DNA of 64,000 nt from Holophagae bacterium (lineage in GTDB: Bacteria > Acidobacteriota > Thermoanaerobaculia > Thermoanaerobaculales > Thermoanaerobaculaceae): contig JAAYVZ010000041.1 of assembly GCA_012516935.1 (NCBI GenBank), positions 1-64,000 on the forward strand, in the 5' to 3' direction. The translations under genes and the position numbers were made by a program. Positions within the stretch are counted from its first letter, which is position 1, and each line of letters opens with the position of its first letter. Positions 9,202 through 18,696 of this stretch are shown piece after piece. The notes below the pieces were generated by a model. That model saw only the letters and a program-made list of their open reading frames with translations, searched no databases and was not told the origin of the DNA.

Positions 9202-11148
9202 ATGAGCGAGCAGAGCATCGAGCTTCGATTACCCGACGGTTCCAGCACGCTGGTGCCCGCCGGGACGACTCCGCTCGCGGTGGCGCAGCAGCTCGGCTCG
9301 CGCCTGGCGGCGGCCGCCGTGGCCGGCGAGCTGGACGGCCAGGTCGTGGACCTACGGGCGCCGCTCGGTCGTCCGGGAGCGTTCCGGGTGCTCACGAGCC
9401 GCGACCCGGAGGCGGCGGAGGTGATCCGCCACTCGGCGGAACACGTGCTCGCCGATGCCGTGGAGCGGCTGTTCCCCGGCACCATCATCGATGCCGGGCG
9501 CCAAGACCACAGCGAGAAGTTCCAGTACGACTTCCGCTTCCCCCGCGGGTTCACACCGGAGGACCTCGAGCGCATCGAGGCCGAGATGGCTCGCATCGTC
9601 GCCGCGGCGCAGCCGTTCACCCGCGAGGAGGTGAGTCTGGCCGAGGCCGAGGCGATCTTCCGCGCCCGGGGGGAGGAGCTCAAGCTGGTGCGGCTGCGGG
9701 ATATCCCGGAGGGTGAGCCGATCACGCTGTTCCGGCACGGTGAGTTCGTCGACCTTTGTCGGGGGCCGCATGTGCAGCGCACCGATCAGATCGGTGCTTT
9801 CAAGCTGATCGAGACGTCGGGGGCGTACTTCAAGGGCGACGAGCGCAACGAGATGCTGCAGCGCATCTACGGCACCGCGTTCGCCTCCCGGGAGGAGCTC
9901 GACGCCTATTTCGCCAAGCTCGAGGACGCGCGGCGGCGTGACCACCGCCGGCTCGGCCGCGAGCTCGATCTCTACTCGTTCTCGCCGTTGGCGCCGGCCT
10001 CGCCGTTTTTCCATCCTCGGGGGGCCATCGTCTACAACCAGTTGGTCGCGTTCATGCGCCACCTCTACAAGGAGTTCGGCCACCAAGAGGTGGTCACGCC
10101 GCAGCTTTTCGACGTCGAGCTGTGGAAGCGCTCGGGGCATTACGACGCGTACCGCGAGAACATGTTCTTCTCCGAGGTGGACGGGCGGGAGTACTCGCTC
10201 AAGCCCATGAACTGCCCGTCGCACTGCGTGATCTACGCAACCCGCGGCCACTCGTACCGTGACCTGCCGGTGCGCATGGCGGACTTCGGCCGCCTTCACC
10301 GCTACGAGCGCTCGGGGGTCGTGCAAGGGCTCACGCGGGTCCGGTCGTTCTCCCAGGACGATGCGCACATCTTCTGTACGCCGCAGCAGATCGGCCAGGA
10401 GGTGTCGGCGTTGTTCCGGCTCATGTTCAGGGTCTACGATACCTTCGGGTTTAAGCAGCCGACCATCTACTTTTCTACCCGACCGGAGAAAGCGATTGGC
10501 GAGCCGGCGCTGTGGGCGCACGCCGAGCGCACGCTCGAGGCCTGCCTAGCGGCGCAGAGCGTGCCGTACGTCCACAATCCCGGCGAAGGAGCGTTTTACG
10601 GTCCCAAGGTGGATTTCGTGGTTGCGGACGCGATCGGCCGCGAGTGGCAGCTCGGCACCATCCAGCTCGACTTCGTGCTGCCGGTCCGGTTCGCGCTCTC
10701 GTACGTGGCCGAGGACGGCTCGGAGCAGCGACCGGTCATGATCCACCGCGCCGTGATGGGCTCGATCGAGCGCTTCTTCGGGGTCATGCTCGAGCACTTC
10801 GCTGGCGACCTGCCGCTGTGGTTGGCACCCGAACAAGCGCGGGTGCTGCCGGTTTCCGACCGCTTCCTGGAAGCAGCGCGGACGGTGGCGGCGCGGCTGC
10901 AGGACGCGGGGCTGCGGGCTGAGGTCGACGAGCGCTCGGAGAAGCTGGGTGCCAAGATCCGCGACGGCGAGCTGCAGAAGATCCCGGTGCTACTCATCGT
11001 CGGAGAGCGCGAGGCGACCTCGGGCGCCGCTTCGGTACGGCTTCGCCACCGCGGCGACCTCGGTGCCCGCTCGCTCGACGACATCATCCACGTGCTCGGC
11101 ACCGCAGCGCGCGAGCGCTCGCTCGCGGTGTGGTCGGAGGGCGCCTGA
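9202..11148 (+). CDS. thrS: Threonine--tRNA ligase
   Basis: Charges tRNA-Thr with threonine in the cytoplasm. At 648 residues it has normal bacterial length. Order: TGS domain (IELRLPDGS), editing domain with HSAEH, class II core with zinc ligands Cys (in MNCPSHC), His (in DDAHIF) and His (in IHRAVMGS), motif 2 around LHRYERSG, and a C-terminal anticodon-binding domain. ATG 9202 was chosen because it starts the TGS domain and follows AGAGGTG; longer frames run back into the tRNA terminator. It heads thrS-rpmI-rplT-pheS-pheT. In most bacteria infC (IF3) lies between thrS and rpmI; here only 52 nt separate them. Confidence 0.97.
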   Translation: MSEQSIELRLPDGSSTLVPAGTTPLAVAQQLGSRLAAAAVAGELDGQVVDLRAPLGRPGAFRVLTSRDPEAAEVIRHSAEHVLADAVERLFPGTIIDAGRQDHSEKFQYDFRFPRGFTPEDLERIEAEMARIVAAAQPFTREEVSLAEAEAIFRARGEELKLVRLRDIPEGEPITLFRHGEFVDLCRGPHVQRTDQIGAFKLIETSGAYFKGDERNEMLQRIYGTAFASREELDAYFAKLEDARRRDHRRLGRELDLYSFSPLAPASPFFHPRGAIVYNQLVAFMRHLYKEFGHQEVVTPQLFDVELWKRSGHYDAYRENMFFSEVDGREYSLKPMNCPSHCVIYATRGHSYRDLPVRMADFGRLHRYERSGVVQGLTRVRSFSQDDAHIFCTPQQIGQEVSALFRLMFRVYDTFGFKQPTIYFSTRPEKAIGEPALWAHAERTLEACLAAQSVPYVHNPGEGAFYGPKVDFVVADAIGREWQLGTIQLDFVLPVRFALSYVAEDGSEQRPVMIHRAVMGSIERFFGVMLEHFAGDLPLWLAPEQARVLPVSDRFLEAARTVAARLQDAGLRAEVDERSEKLGAKIRDGELQKIPVLLIVGEREATSGAASVRLRHRGDLGARSLDDIIHVLGTAARERSLAVWSEGA

Positions 11149-11160
11149 GTGCAGACGCAG

Positions 11161-11176
11161 CCGGCCTGCAGGCCGG
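11161..11176. repeat. 16-bp perfect palindrome between thrS and rpmI
   Basis: CCGGCCTGCAGGCCGG is a perfect palindrome lying 24 nt before the rpmI start. It could fold as a small RNA hairpin in the rpmI-rplT leader, where L20 autoregulation acts in other bacteria, or be chance in GC-rich DNA. Confidence 0.4.
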
Positions 11177-11200
11177 CAGGAAGATCACGAGGAGGAACGA

Positions 11201-11401
11201 ATGCCCAAGCTCAAGACGTTGCGTGCGGCCGCCAAGCGGTTCAAGAAGACCGGTTCCGGCAAGTTCAAGCGGCACCACGCGTTCCACAGCCATATCCTGT
11301 CCAAGAAGACGTCCAAGCGGAAGCGGCAGCTACGCTCGGACGCCGTGGTCAAGCCCTGTGACGCCCAGAACGTGGAGCGCATGCTCCCGTACGCGAAGTA
11401 G
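11201..11401 (+). CDS. rpmI: 50S ribosomal protein L35
   Basis: A 66-residue, highly basic protein of the large ribosomal subunit. It begins [23 protein letters not shown] and contains the characteristic [15 protein letters not shown] block. Strong AGGAGG ahead of ATG 11201. It is followed after 9 nt by rplT, the universal partner. The C-terminal part includes one Cys, of no known role. Confidence 0.97.
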   Translation: MPKLKTLRAAAKRFKKTGSGKFKRHHAFHSHILSKKTSKRKRQLRSDAVVKPCDAQNVERMLPYAK

Positions 11402-11410
11402 GAGGAGCTC

Positions 11411-11776
11411 ATGCGCGTCAAGCGAGGTCACAATCGGGTCCAGCGCCGCAAGAAGATCCTGACGCTGGCCAAGGGGTACTTCCTCACCAAGCACAACGCC
11501 TACCGGGTCGCCAAGCTGCAGGTGGAGCGCTCGTTGCTGTTCGCGTTCCGCGATCGGCGCACCCGCAAGCGGACCATGCGCAGGCTGTGGATCACCCGCA
11601 TCAACGCCGCCGCTCGGCTGTTCGGGATGAGCTACTCGCAGCTCATGGCCGGGCTCAAGGTCGCTGGCTGCGACGTCGATCGCAAGGTGCTCGCCGACCT
11701 GGCGGTACGCGATCGCGAGGGGTTCGGGGATCTCGTCAAGCTGGCCAAGAAAGGGCTGGCTGCCAAGACGGCCTGA
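11411..11776 (+). CDS. rplT: 50S ribosomal protein L20
   Basis: A 121-residue basic protein, normal length, needed early in 50S assembly. Family blocks are clear: MRVKRG at the start, [25 protein letters not shown], and a C-terminal DRKVLADLA stretch. AGGAGG precedes ATG 11411. It follows rpmI by 9 nt and lies 2 nt before pheS. L20 often represses its own operon through the leader mRNA, but that leader normally carries infC, absent here. Confidence 0.97.
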   Translation: MRVKRGHNRVQRRKKILTLAKGYFLTKHNAYRVAKLQVERSLLFAFRDRRTRKRTMRRLWITRINAAARLFGMSYSQLMAGLKVAGCDVDRKVLADLAVRDREGFGDLVKLAKKGLAAKTA

Positions 11777-11778
11777 CC

Positions 11779-12807
11779 ATGGCCATCGAGGGGTTGCAGC
11801 AGGCGCGGGAGGAGTTCGAGGCCGTCCTCGCGGCGGCCGGTAGCGACGCCGCCCGCATCGAGGAGGTCCGAGTTCGTTTCGCGGGGCGTCGCTCGGGGCT
11901 TTTGCGCGACCTCGAAGATCATCTCAAAACACTACCACGCGATGAGAAGCCGGCGTATGGCAAGGCACTCAACGAGCTCAAACGGCTCGTCGAGGAGCGT
12001 CTCGCTGCGGCTGCCGAGGCGGCGAGCAAGGCCGCGGCAGGCGAGCGGTTGGACGTCACCCTGCCAGGACGACGGCCCCCGGTGGGCTCGCTCCACCCGG
12101 TGACGCTGGTTCGCCGGGAGATCGAGGAGATCTTCCTTCGCATGGGGTACTCGGTGGCGGACGGCCCCGAGGTCGAGGACGACTGGCACAACTTCGAGGC
12201 GCTCAACATGCCGCCGGACCACCCGGCGCGCGACGCCCAAGACACGTTCTACATCCCCGGCGGCTGGCTGCTCCGCACCCACACGTCGCCGGTGCAGATC
12301 CACACGATGGAGGGGCAGCAGCCACCGATCCGGGTCATCATCCCCGGTCGTGTGTATCGGCGCGACTCCGACCTTCGGCACTCGCCGATGTTCCACCAGG
12401 TCGAGGGCCTGGTGGTCGACGAGGGGATCACCTTCGGGCACCTCAAGGCAACCCTCGAGGCGTTCGTGCACGTGCTGTTCGACCCCTCGCTCGAGGTCCG
12501 CTTCCGGCCCTCGTTCTTCCCCTTCACCGAGCCCTCGGCGGAGGTCGACATCACCTGTGTGCTGTGCCTCGGCAAAGGGTGCGGGATGTGCTCGGGCTCG
12601 GGATGGATCGAGATCCTGGGCTCCGGAATGGTGGACCCGCGGGTGTTCCGGGCCTGCGGGGTCGACCCCGCCCGGTACACCGGGTTCGCTTTCGGGTGCG
12701 GGCTCGATCGCGTGGCGGTCCTCAAGTACCGCCTGCCCGACCTGCGGATGCTGTTCGGCGGCGACGAGCGGTTCCTACGCCAGCTCGGCCTGGGGGTGAA
12801 GGCGTGA
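11779..12807 (+). CDS. pheS: Phenylalanine--tRNA ligase alpha subunit
   Basis: Catalytic subunit of the (alpha-beta)2 enzyme charging tRNA-Phe. At 342 residues it has normal length: N-terminal coiled-coil arm, class II motif 2 (around RVYRRDSDLRHSPMFHQ), a Cys-rich insertion (CVLCLGKGCGMC) common in PheS, and motif 3 (FGCGLDRVAVLKY). ATG 11779 lies only 2 nt past the rplT stop with no obvious ribosome-binding site, so translation is probably coupled to rplT. It overlaps pheT by 4 nt (GTGA). Confidence 0.96.
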   Translation: MAIEGLQQAREEFEAVLAAAGSDAARIEEVRVRFAGRRSGLLRDLEDHLKTLPRDEKPAYGKALNELKRLVEERLAAAAEAASKAAAGERLDVTLPGRRPPVGSLHPVTLVRREIEEIFLRMGYSVADGPEVEDDWHNFEALNMPPDHPARDAQDTFYIPGGWLLRTHTSPVQIHTMEGQQPPIRVIIPGRVYRRDSDLRHSPMFHQVEGLVVDEGITFGHLKATLEAFVHVLFDPSLEVRFRPSFFPFTEPSAEVDITCVLCLGKGCGMCSGSGWIEILGSGMVDPRVFRACGVDPARYTGFAFGCGLDRVAVLKYRLPDLRMLFGGDERFLRQLGLGVKA

Positions 12808-14843
12808 AGATCTCGCTCGCATGGTTGCGCGACCACCTCGCGGGGGACACGCCGGCCGAGGAGCTGGCGCGCTGTCTGACCAAGGTCGGGATGAACGTGG
12901 AGCTGCGTGAGGCCGTTGGCAACGACGAGTCGTGGGACGTCGATGTCACGTCCAACCGGCCGGACGCCCTGAACCACCGCGGCCTGGCACGGGAGGCCGT
13001 CGCCGCCGGGTGCGGAACCCTGCGGCCGCTGGAAGCGAGCCTCGCGGAGAGCCCGATCGCTGCCGCCGATCTCGCACGGCTGGAGGTGGTCGACACCGCG
13101 GGCTGCCCCCGTTACTGTGCCCGGGTCATTCGTGGTGTCCGGGTCGGGCCTTCGCCGGTGTGGCTCGCCGAGCGGCTGGCGGCCTGTGGCGTGCGCCCGA
13201 TCAATAACGTCGTCGACGCAACCAACTACGTGCTCCTCGATGTCGGGCACCCGCTCCACGCCTTCGATCTGCGCTTCCTCGCCGGCTCCACGGTGCGGGT
13301 GCGCAAGGCCGCGGCCGGGGAGCGGATGACCACGCTCGACGGGGTGGAGCGGGAGCTCGTGCCGGACGACGTGGTGATCGCCGACGCGGAGAAGGCGGTC
13401 GCTCTCGCGGGGATCATGGGTGGGGCCGACTCGGAGATTCGCGACGACACCACGGACGTGCTGCTGGAGTCGGCGTACTTCGACCCGCTAGCGGTGCGGC
13501 GAACCGCCCGGCGGCTGGGGCTGGTGACCGAGGCGTCGCACCGCTTCGAGCGCGGCGCCGATCGCACCATGGCGCGGCAAGCCGTCGACCTGGCGGCCGA
13601 GCTCATCGTCCGGCTGGCCGGGGGTGAGGTGGCTCGGGGAGTGCTGGACTCTGCCCCGATGCTACCTCCCGCCCGGCAGATCGAGCTCGACCCAGAGCAG
13701 CTATGCACCTTCGCCGGCTGTGAGATCCCGCCGAGCTTCGTGCTGAGGGTATTGGCGGCGCTCGGGTGTGACCCTCGGCCCGGCAGCGACGGGATGAGGT
13801 GCTCGGTTCCGTCGTGGCGCGTGGATCTCGAGCTGCCGCAAGACCTCTACGAGGAGGTGCTGCGGCACTGGGGCTTCGATCGTGTGCCTTCGGTGCTGCC
13901 GGAGGCGGCCACCGCGCCCGGCAAGCGGCTCGGCACGTGGCCGGTGACCGACCAAGCTCGGGATGCCTTGGTGCACACGGGACTGGCCGAGGCGGTGACC
14001 TACTCGTTCATCACCTCCGAGCTCGACGCCGCCACAGCCGGGTCTCCTCTCGCCGACCGCGGCGCTGCGGTGCTCCTCGACAACCCACTGTCGGCCCGCA
14101 TGGCGGTGATGCGTCGGTCGCTCCTGGGCGGGCTCGCCGAGGCGGCGGCGGGTAACCTCCGGCGCGGCGCCGAGCGCGTGCTCCTCGGTGAGGTCGGCCG
14201 GGTGTTCTTCGGGACCGGCCAGCGGCCCCGAGAGGAGGAGCGGCTGGCGGTGGCGATGGCTGGGCGGCAGGGTGGCTGGGATCGTTCGGCGGAGACCGAC
14301 TTCCTCGACCTCAAAGGCACGCTCGAGGCGGTGCTGGAGCCGTTGGGGATCGAAGCCCTGAGCTGGCGACCCACCGATGCGCCGGTCCTGGCGGTTGGAT
14401 CGGGTGCGGGGGTGTTCGCCGGTGACCAGCTCGTCGGCATCGCGGGCCGGCTCGCCGAGTCGGTCTCATCGCTCGTGGATTGCCCGCAGGCCCTGTGGGT
14501 CGCTGAGATAGACCTGGGGCACGTCGGCGCCAGGACGGTGCCGACCGTACGACCGCTGCCGCGCTTTCCCGCGGTGGTGGCTGACCTCACGGTGCGGCAC
14601 GCCAGGGCTGTGGCCTATGCCGAGCTCGTCGCGGCCGTGCGGGCGGCAGCTCCGGACTGGCTCGAGGCGGTGCAGCCAGTCGTGCAGTTCAAGGGCGCCG
14701 GTGTGGCGGCGGACGAGGTGAAGACCACGTTGCGTTTGGTCTACAGGCTGGCCGAGAGGTCGTTGACCCAGGACGAGGTGAACGCCGCACACTTCGCCCT
14801 CATGGAGGAGCTGGGGCGCCGGCTGCCGGTGAGCTTCCAGTGA
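12804..14843 (+). CDS. pheT: Phenylalanine--tRNA ligase beta subunit, short form without OB domain
   Basis: Beta subunit, binding and editing tRNA-Phe. It has 679 residues against about 790-800 in E. coli or Thermus. The N-terminal part goes straight from KISLAWLRDHLAG to SWDVDVTSNRPDALNHRGLAREA, so the inserted tRNA-binding (EMAP/OB-fold) domain of about 110 residues is absent. The rest is present: B3/B4 editing region (HPLHAFD, HRFERGAD), B5 domain (about residues 290-370), catalytic-like domain and a C-terminal ferredoxin-fold anticodon-binding domain (RFPAVVADLTV). GTG 12804 overlaps the pheS stop and follows GGGGGTGAAGG. The frame is intact, so this is a short form, not a pseudogene. Confidence 0.95.
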   Translation: MKISLAWLRDHLAGDTPAEELARCLTKVGMNVELREAVGNDESWDVDVTSNRPDALNHRGLAREAVAAGCGTLRPLEASLAESPIAAADLARLEVVDTAGCPRYCARVIRGVRVGPSPVWLAERLAACGVRPINNVVDATNYVLLDVGHPLHAFDLRFLAGSTVRVRKAAAGERMTTLDGVERELVPDDVVIADAEKAVALAGIMGGADSEIRDDTTDVLLESAYFDPLAVRRTARRLGLVTEASHRFERGADRTMARQAVDLAAELIVRLAGGEVARGVLDSAPMLPPARQIELDPEQLCTFAGCEIPPSFVLRVLAALGCDPRPGSDGMRCSVPSWRVDLELPQDLYEEVLRHWGFDRVPSVLPEAATAPGKRLGTWPVTDQARDALVHTGLAEAVTYSFITSELDAATAGSPLADRGAAVLLDNPLSARMAVMRRSLLGGLAEAAAGNLRRGAERVLLGEVGRVFFGTGQRPREEERLAVAMAGRQGGWDRSAETDFLDLKGTLEAVLEPLGIEALSWRPTDAPVLAVGSGAGVFAGDQLVGIAGRLAESVSSLVDCPQALWVAEIDLGHVGARTVPTVRPLPRFPAVVADLTVRHARAVAYAELVAAVRAAAPDWLEAVQPVVQFKGAGVAADEVKTTLRLVYRLAERSLTQDEVNAAHFALMEELGRRLPVSFQ

Positions 14844-14854
14844 GGAGGCGCGAG

Positions 14855-15085
14855 ATGGACATCTTCGTCACATTGGAAGAGCGGGTCGAGCGGATCATCG
14901 CGTCGTACCGGGAGCAGCAGACGCGCCTGGCCGTCCTCGAGCAGGAGAACGAGAGCCTCAAAGAGAGCGAGAGCGGGCGCATCGCCGAGCTCGAGCAGCG
15001 CCTGGCCGGGCTCGAAGCCGAGCGAGCTGCCCTGCGCGAGCGCCTCGAGCGTCTCATCGCCCTGCTCGGCTCGGTCGAGCTCTGA
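14855..15085 (+). CDS. ZapB-like coiled-coil protein
   Basis: A 76-residue protein that is nearly all heptad coiled coil (LEERVERIIASYREQQTRLA, LEQENESLKE, ELEQRLAGLEAERAAL). The size and pattern resemble ZapB, which stabilises Z rings, and pheT is followed by zap-type genes in many bacteria, but low complexity makes family assignment weak. ATG 14855 sits 6 nt after GAGGAGG; a GTG at 14840 overlapping the pheT stop would add five residues. No zapA follows: the next gene is convergent. Confidence 0.55.
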   Translation: MDIFVTLEERVERIIASYREQQTRLAVLEQENESLKESESGRIAELEQRLAGLEAERAALRERLERLIALLGSVEL

Positions 15086-15118
15086 GGCGCCGCCAGCCCG
15101 GTCACGAGTCGAACGAAG

Positions 15119-15152
15119 GTCGAAAGCTCGGAGCCGAGAGCCGACTTTCGAC
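15119..15152. terminator. Inverted repeat between convergent genes
   Basis: GTCGAAAG (15119-15126) and CTTTCGAC (15145-15152), with partly paired flanks and loop, lie between the pheT operon and rodA, which converge here. It is plausible as a bidirectional stem-loop terminator, though without a clear U tract. Confidence 0.45.
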
Positions 15153-15187
15153 GTTCAACCGGGTGGGCGGGCAGAGCGCCGGCTGCC

Positions 15188-16264
15188 TCACACGTTGGCG
15201 AAGCGGAGACGCCAGACGGACTGCACGAGGCCCAGCGTGATGGCCGTGGCCCACACCGACGAGCCGCCCCACGACAGCAGTGGCAGCGTGATTCCGGTGG
15301 TCGGCGCCGATCCCGTGACCATGGCGAGGTTGACGACCACCTGCACGGCGATGACGAAGCCCGCGCACGCGGCCAGCAAGGCGCCCGAGCGATCGCGGGC
15401 GTAGAACGCGACGACGAAGACCCGCAGCAGAAGAACAGCATACGCGCTCACCAGGATCGTCGAGCCGACGAATCCGGTCTCCTCGGCCCATACGGCGAAG
15501 ATGAAGTCGGTGCGCTGAGCCGGCAGGAAGCGAAGCTGGGACTGGGTGCCGGAGTGCAGACCCTTCCCGGTGATCCCGCCGGAGCCCACGGCGATCTGCG
15601 ATTGACGCTGCTGGTAGCCGGCCCCGAAGGGGTCGCGTTCGGAATCCACGAAGGTCAGGACGCGCTCCTTCTGATAGGGCTTGAGGTAGAAGCCCCAGGC
15701 GCCGCCGGCGAGCACCACCGCCACCACCCCAGAAGCCAGCCACACCCTCCAGGGCAGCCCTCCGAGCCACACTGCCGCCAGCAGGATGGGTAAGTACGTC
15801 AAGGCCATGCCCAGATCGGGTTGGAGCGCCACGAGCAACGCCGGGGTGCCGACCGCCAGACACAGCCGGACGAGACGCTGGCGGTCGAGCAAGGCCTCGC
15901 GGTGCTCGCCGGAGAGTGCGGCCACAGCCAGAAGCACCGCGACCCGCGCAAACTCGGAGGGCTGCACGGTGTACGAGCCGAGGACCAGCCACGACCTGGT
16001 GCCGGCGCGCATGGGGGCGACGACGAGCATGAAAGCCAGCACCAGCAGCGACCCTCCCCAGAAAAGAGGCGCGAGGCGGACCAGAACCCGGTAGTCGGTG
16101 AAGGCGACGAGCAGCATCAGCACGCCGCCAATGCCGAGCCAGAGGAGCTGGCGGTTGAGGGAGCCGGGGGCGTCGAGCGCCCGGGCCGTGGAGCTCTGGG
16201 CGAGCATCGCGCAGGTGGCGATCCCGGCCACGGCCAGCAGCATCCACCAGTCGAGCCGCTTCAC
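15188..16264 (-). CDS. rodA: RodA peptidoglycan glycosyltransferase
   Basis: SEDS-family membrane glycosyltransferase that polymerises lipid II for lateral wall growth together with PBP2. It has 358 residues and is almost wholly hydrophobic with about ten membrane segments. Family blocks include PSEFARVAVLLAVA, ALQPDLGMAL, and ITGKGLHSGTQSQLRFLPAQRTDFIFAVWAEE split around position 230-270. Last gene of the minus-strand mre operon; its ATG overlaps the mrdA stop by 4 nt. RodA rather than FtsW is supported by the mreBCD-mrdA context. Confidence 0.95.
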   Translation of the reverse strand: MKRLDWWMLLAVAGIATCAMLAQSSTARALDAPGSLNRQLLWLGIGGVLMLLVAFTDYRVLVRLAPLFWGGSLLVLAFMLVVAPMRAGTRSWLVLGSYTVQPSEFARVAVLLAVAALSGEHREALLDRQRLVRLCLAVGTPALLVALQPDLGMALTYLPILLAAVWLGGLPWRVWLASGVVAVVLAGGAWGFYLKPYQKERVLTFVDSERDPFGAGYQQRQSQIAVGSGGITGKGLHSGTQSQLRFLPAQRTDFIFAVWAEETGFVGSTILVSAYAVLLLRVFVVAFYARDRSGALLAACAGFVIAVQVVVNLAMVTGSAPTTGITLPLLSWGGSSVWATAITLGLVQSVWRLRFANV

Positions 16265-18189
16265 GCCGCCCCCGGCTGGCTCTTCGCTACCAGCGCCGCA
16301 GCCGCTGGCGTGGGTCGGTCGGTAGCGTCGGGGCTCGCGCCTGGGGCCGGTGCCGCAGCGAGGCCGTCGGGGAAGACCGGGCGCAACGTCGAGGTGTCAA
16401 AGTCAGGGGCAAACGCTTTCTGGAAGAGTCGGGCGGCGATCGGTGCCGCAACCGAGCTGGCGTCACCACCGTGCTCCACGACGACCGCGACGACGAGGGT
16501 CGGCGTCTCGGGCGGCGCATACCCCACAAACAGGGCGTGGTGACGCTGCTCCCACGGCAGCTCGTACCACCTCACGCCCTCGACCTTGCGGACCACCTGC
16601 GAGGTCCCGGTCTTGCCGGCGAAGCGGGCCGGAAGCCCGCCCCAGCGCCGCGCTGTACCGCTGCCACCGTTGACGACGAGCTCCATGCCTCGCCGTACGG
16701 CCGCCAGTACTTCCGGCTCGAGGCCCAGCGGAACGGGCGGTTTGGCGTTGCGGGCTGTCAGGTGGGGGGTGACACGGTGGCCACCGTTGACCAGCGCAGC
16801 GTACGCGACGGCGAGCTGCAGCGGGGTTGCGAGAATCGGCCCTTGACCGATGCCGACCGAGATCGTCTCGCCTCCGTACCAGGGGTGGCCGCGAACCCGC
16901 CGGCTCCAGGCGTCGGACGGGACCAACCCCGAGCTCTCACCGGGGAGCTCGATGCCGGTTGCCGCACCCAGGCCGAACAGACGCGCCCACGCCGCCAGCT
17001 TCTCGAGACCGACGTCTTGCGCCAGGCGGTAAAAGTAGGTATCGCACGAGGCTTCGATGGCGGAGTACAGGTTGACCCCGCCATGCCCACCCCTGAGCCA
17101 GCAGCGGTAGGGGTGACCGTAGATCGTGACGGCGCCGCTGCACGACGCACCGTCGGCCGGGGTCCGCTCACCGGCGTGGAGAGCGCCGGCGGCAAAGATC
17201 GGTTTGATCGTCGATCCGGGTGGGTAAAGCGCCTGCAGCGCCCGGTTATGGAGCGGCTTGAGGGGGTCGTCGTTGAGCTCACGCCAGCGTGCCGGCTCGA
17301 GGTGGCCGGCGAATAGGTCAGGGTCGAAGGCGGGCTGCGACAGCAAGACCCGTACTGCCCCGTCGCGGGGATCGAGGGCCACCACCGCCCCGACTTGGCC
17401 GGTCATCGCGGCGGCCGCCTCACGCTGGAGCTGGAGATCGATCGTGACTTGCAACGGTTGGCCGAGCACCGGCGACTCCTGGTCGAGGCTCGACACCTGC
17501 TTGCCGAGGGCGTCGACCACTACCACCAGGTTTCCCGGAATCCCGCCGAGCACGTCCTGATAGGCACGCTCGAGGCCCGAGCGCCCGACGAGCTGGCCGG
17601 AGCGCAGCGTGGGGTCGGCGGCGAGCTGCTCGGGCGAGACCTCGCCGAGCTGCCCCACGAGGTGAGCCACTGCTGGTCCCTCGGGAAGGAAACGCCGGGT
17701 GGCCGGATGAACCTGCAGCTCCCCGTGCTCGGCTTGGTGGGCGGCGATGGCGGCCACTTGGGGCCAGCGGAGGTTGTCAGCGATGATCGACGGAAGGTGG
17801 GAGGTCTTGCGGGCGCGGGCTAGGCGGGCGCGAATTTCGGCCTCGTCAGCGATGCCGATTCGGATGAGGAACTTCTCGATGGCAGCAGGGTCCTTCATCT
17901 CCTCGGGGAACAGCAGAAGCTGGTACGACGGGCGGTTGTCGAGCAGGATCTCGCCCCGCACGTCGGTGACAGTGCCTCGAGGAGCCTCGAGGGGGAGGCG
18001 CCGCAGTCGGTTGTTCTCGGCTGCCCGCCGCCACCTCTCGGTCTGCAGTACCTGCAGCGTCCACAGCCGTGCGAGCAGGAGCAGGAACATCAGGCCGAGC
18101 AGGAGCATCATGGCGACGAGCCGCCTCTGCAGTGGTCGCAGGTCATCACGAACGAACCACGTGGCATCGCCGAGGAGCTGTCGGAGCAT
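16261..18189 (-). CDS. mrdA: Penicillin-binding protein 2
   Basis: Transpeptidase of the elongasome, anchored in the inner membrane and acting in the periplasm with RodA. At 642 residues it has normal length. Order: membrane helix (about residues 26-45), pedestal region (APRGTVTDVRGEILLDN), and transpeptidase domain with SxxK in PGSTIK, SxD-type motif in EASCDTYFY (SCD in place of SxN, common in PBP2), and KTGTS. A Pro/Ala-rich tail ends the protein. It starts 3 nt after the mreD stop and overlaps rodA by 4 nt. Confidence 0.95.
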   Translation of the reverse strand: MLRQLLGDATWFVRDDLRPLQRRLVAMMLLLGLMFLLLLARLWTLQVLQTERWRRAAENNRLRRLPLEAPRGTVTDVRGEILLDNRPSYQLLLFPEEMKDPAAIEKFLIRIGIADEAEIRARLARARKTSHLPSIIADNLRWPQVAAIAAHQAEHGELQVHPATRRFLPEGPAVAHLVGQLGEVSPEQLAADPTLRSGQLVGRSGLERAYQDVLGGIPGNLVVVVDALGKQVSSLDQESPVLGQPLQVTIDLQLQREAAAAMTGQVGAVVALDPRDGAVRVLLSQPAFDPDLFAGHLEPARWRELNDDPLKPLHNRALQALYPPGSTIKPIFAAGALHAGERTPADGASCSGAVTIYGHPYRCWLRGGHGGVNLYSAIEASCDTYFYRLAQDVGLEKLAAWARLFGLGAATGIELPGESSGLVPSDAWSRRVRGHPWYGGETISVGIGQGPILATPLQLAVAYAALVNGGHRVTPHLTARNAKPPVPLGLEPEVLAAVRRGMELVVNGGSGTARRWGGLPARFAGKTGTSQVVRKVEGVRWYELPWEQRHHALFVGYAPPETPTLVVAVVVEHGGDASSVAAPIAARLFQKAFAPDFDTSTLRPVFPDGLAAAPAPGASPDATDRPTPAAAALVAKSQPGAA

Positions 18190-18192
18190 GGC

Positions 18193-18696
18193 TTACAGCC
18201 GCTTCAGGAGACGGCGGCGCGCGCGCTCGGGCGAGCGCAACGCGTGCAGCCCCCGCTCCGCGCTCGCCACGAGTAGCCCAACGGCGGCGGTCATGGCCAC
18301 GGTGGCGAGCAACCCGAGCCACCCGTGGTCGGGCACGATGCCGAGCGTGGCTACCAGAGCGAGCCAGAGTCCCTCGCTGCATGCAGCGGTGGCAAGCGAG
18401 CCGACGATCCAGAACAACGGGCCCTCCAGCTCCAAGCGGCGGACAAGCAAGCTGACAGCGGAGCCGGCAGCCGCGCCGGCGATGCCACCAGGACCGATGA
18501 CACGGCCGCTCACCACGTCCATGGCGAGGCCCGCACCCAACCCCACCCATGCCGTGGAGACCGGCGGCAGCGTGCGGGCTGATGCCACGACGACCAGAAG
18601 CAGCGGCTGGCAGGCCGCGAAAACCCACCAGAGGTGCGAGGCCCGCAGCGCGACGTGCGCAGCGAGCGCGGCCAGGAAGACGAGGACGAGCCTCAT
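18193..18696 (-). CDS. mreD: Rod-shape-determining membrane protein MreD
   Basis: A 167-residue membrane protein of the MreBCD elongation complex, with about five hydrophobic segments (LVFLAALAAHVAL, PLLLVVVASA, GLLATVAMTAAVGLLVASA) and a basic tail RRRLLKRL. Sequence conservation in MreD is low, so the call rests on size, topology and its place between mreC and mrdA. ATG at 18696 overlaps the mreC stop (ATGA). Confidence 0.88.
   Translation of the reverse strand: MRLVLVFLAALAAHVALRASHLWWVFAACQPLLLVVVASARTLPPVSTAWVGLGAGLAMDVVSGRVIGPGGIAGAAAGSAVSLLVRRLELEGPLFWIVGSLATAACSEGLWLALVATLGIVPDHGWLGLLATVAMTAAVGLLVASAERGLHALRSPERARRRLLKRL

Noticed and set aside
15086-15187. 6S RNA or zapA after pheT, as in some bacteria
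   Set aside because: Only about 100 nt lie between the converging genes and they hold just an inverted repeat.
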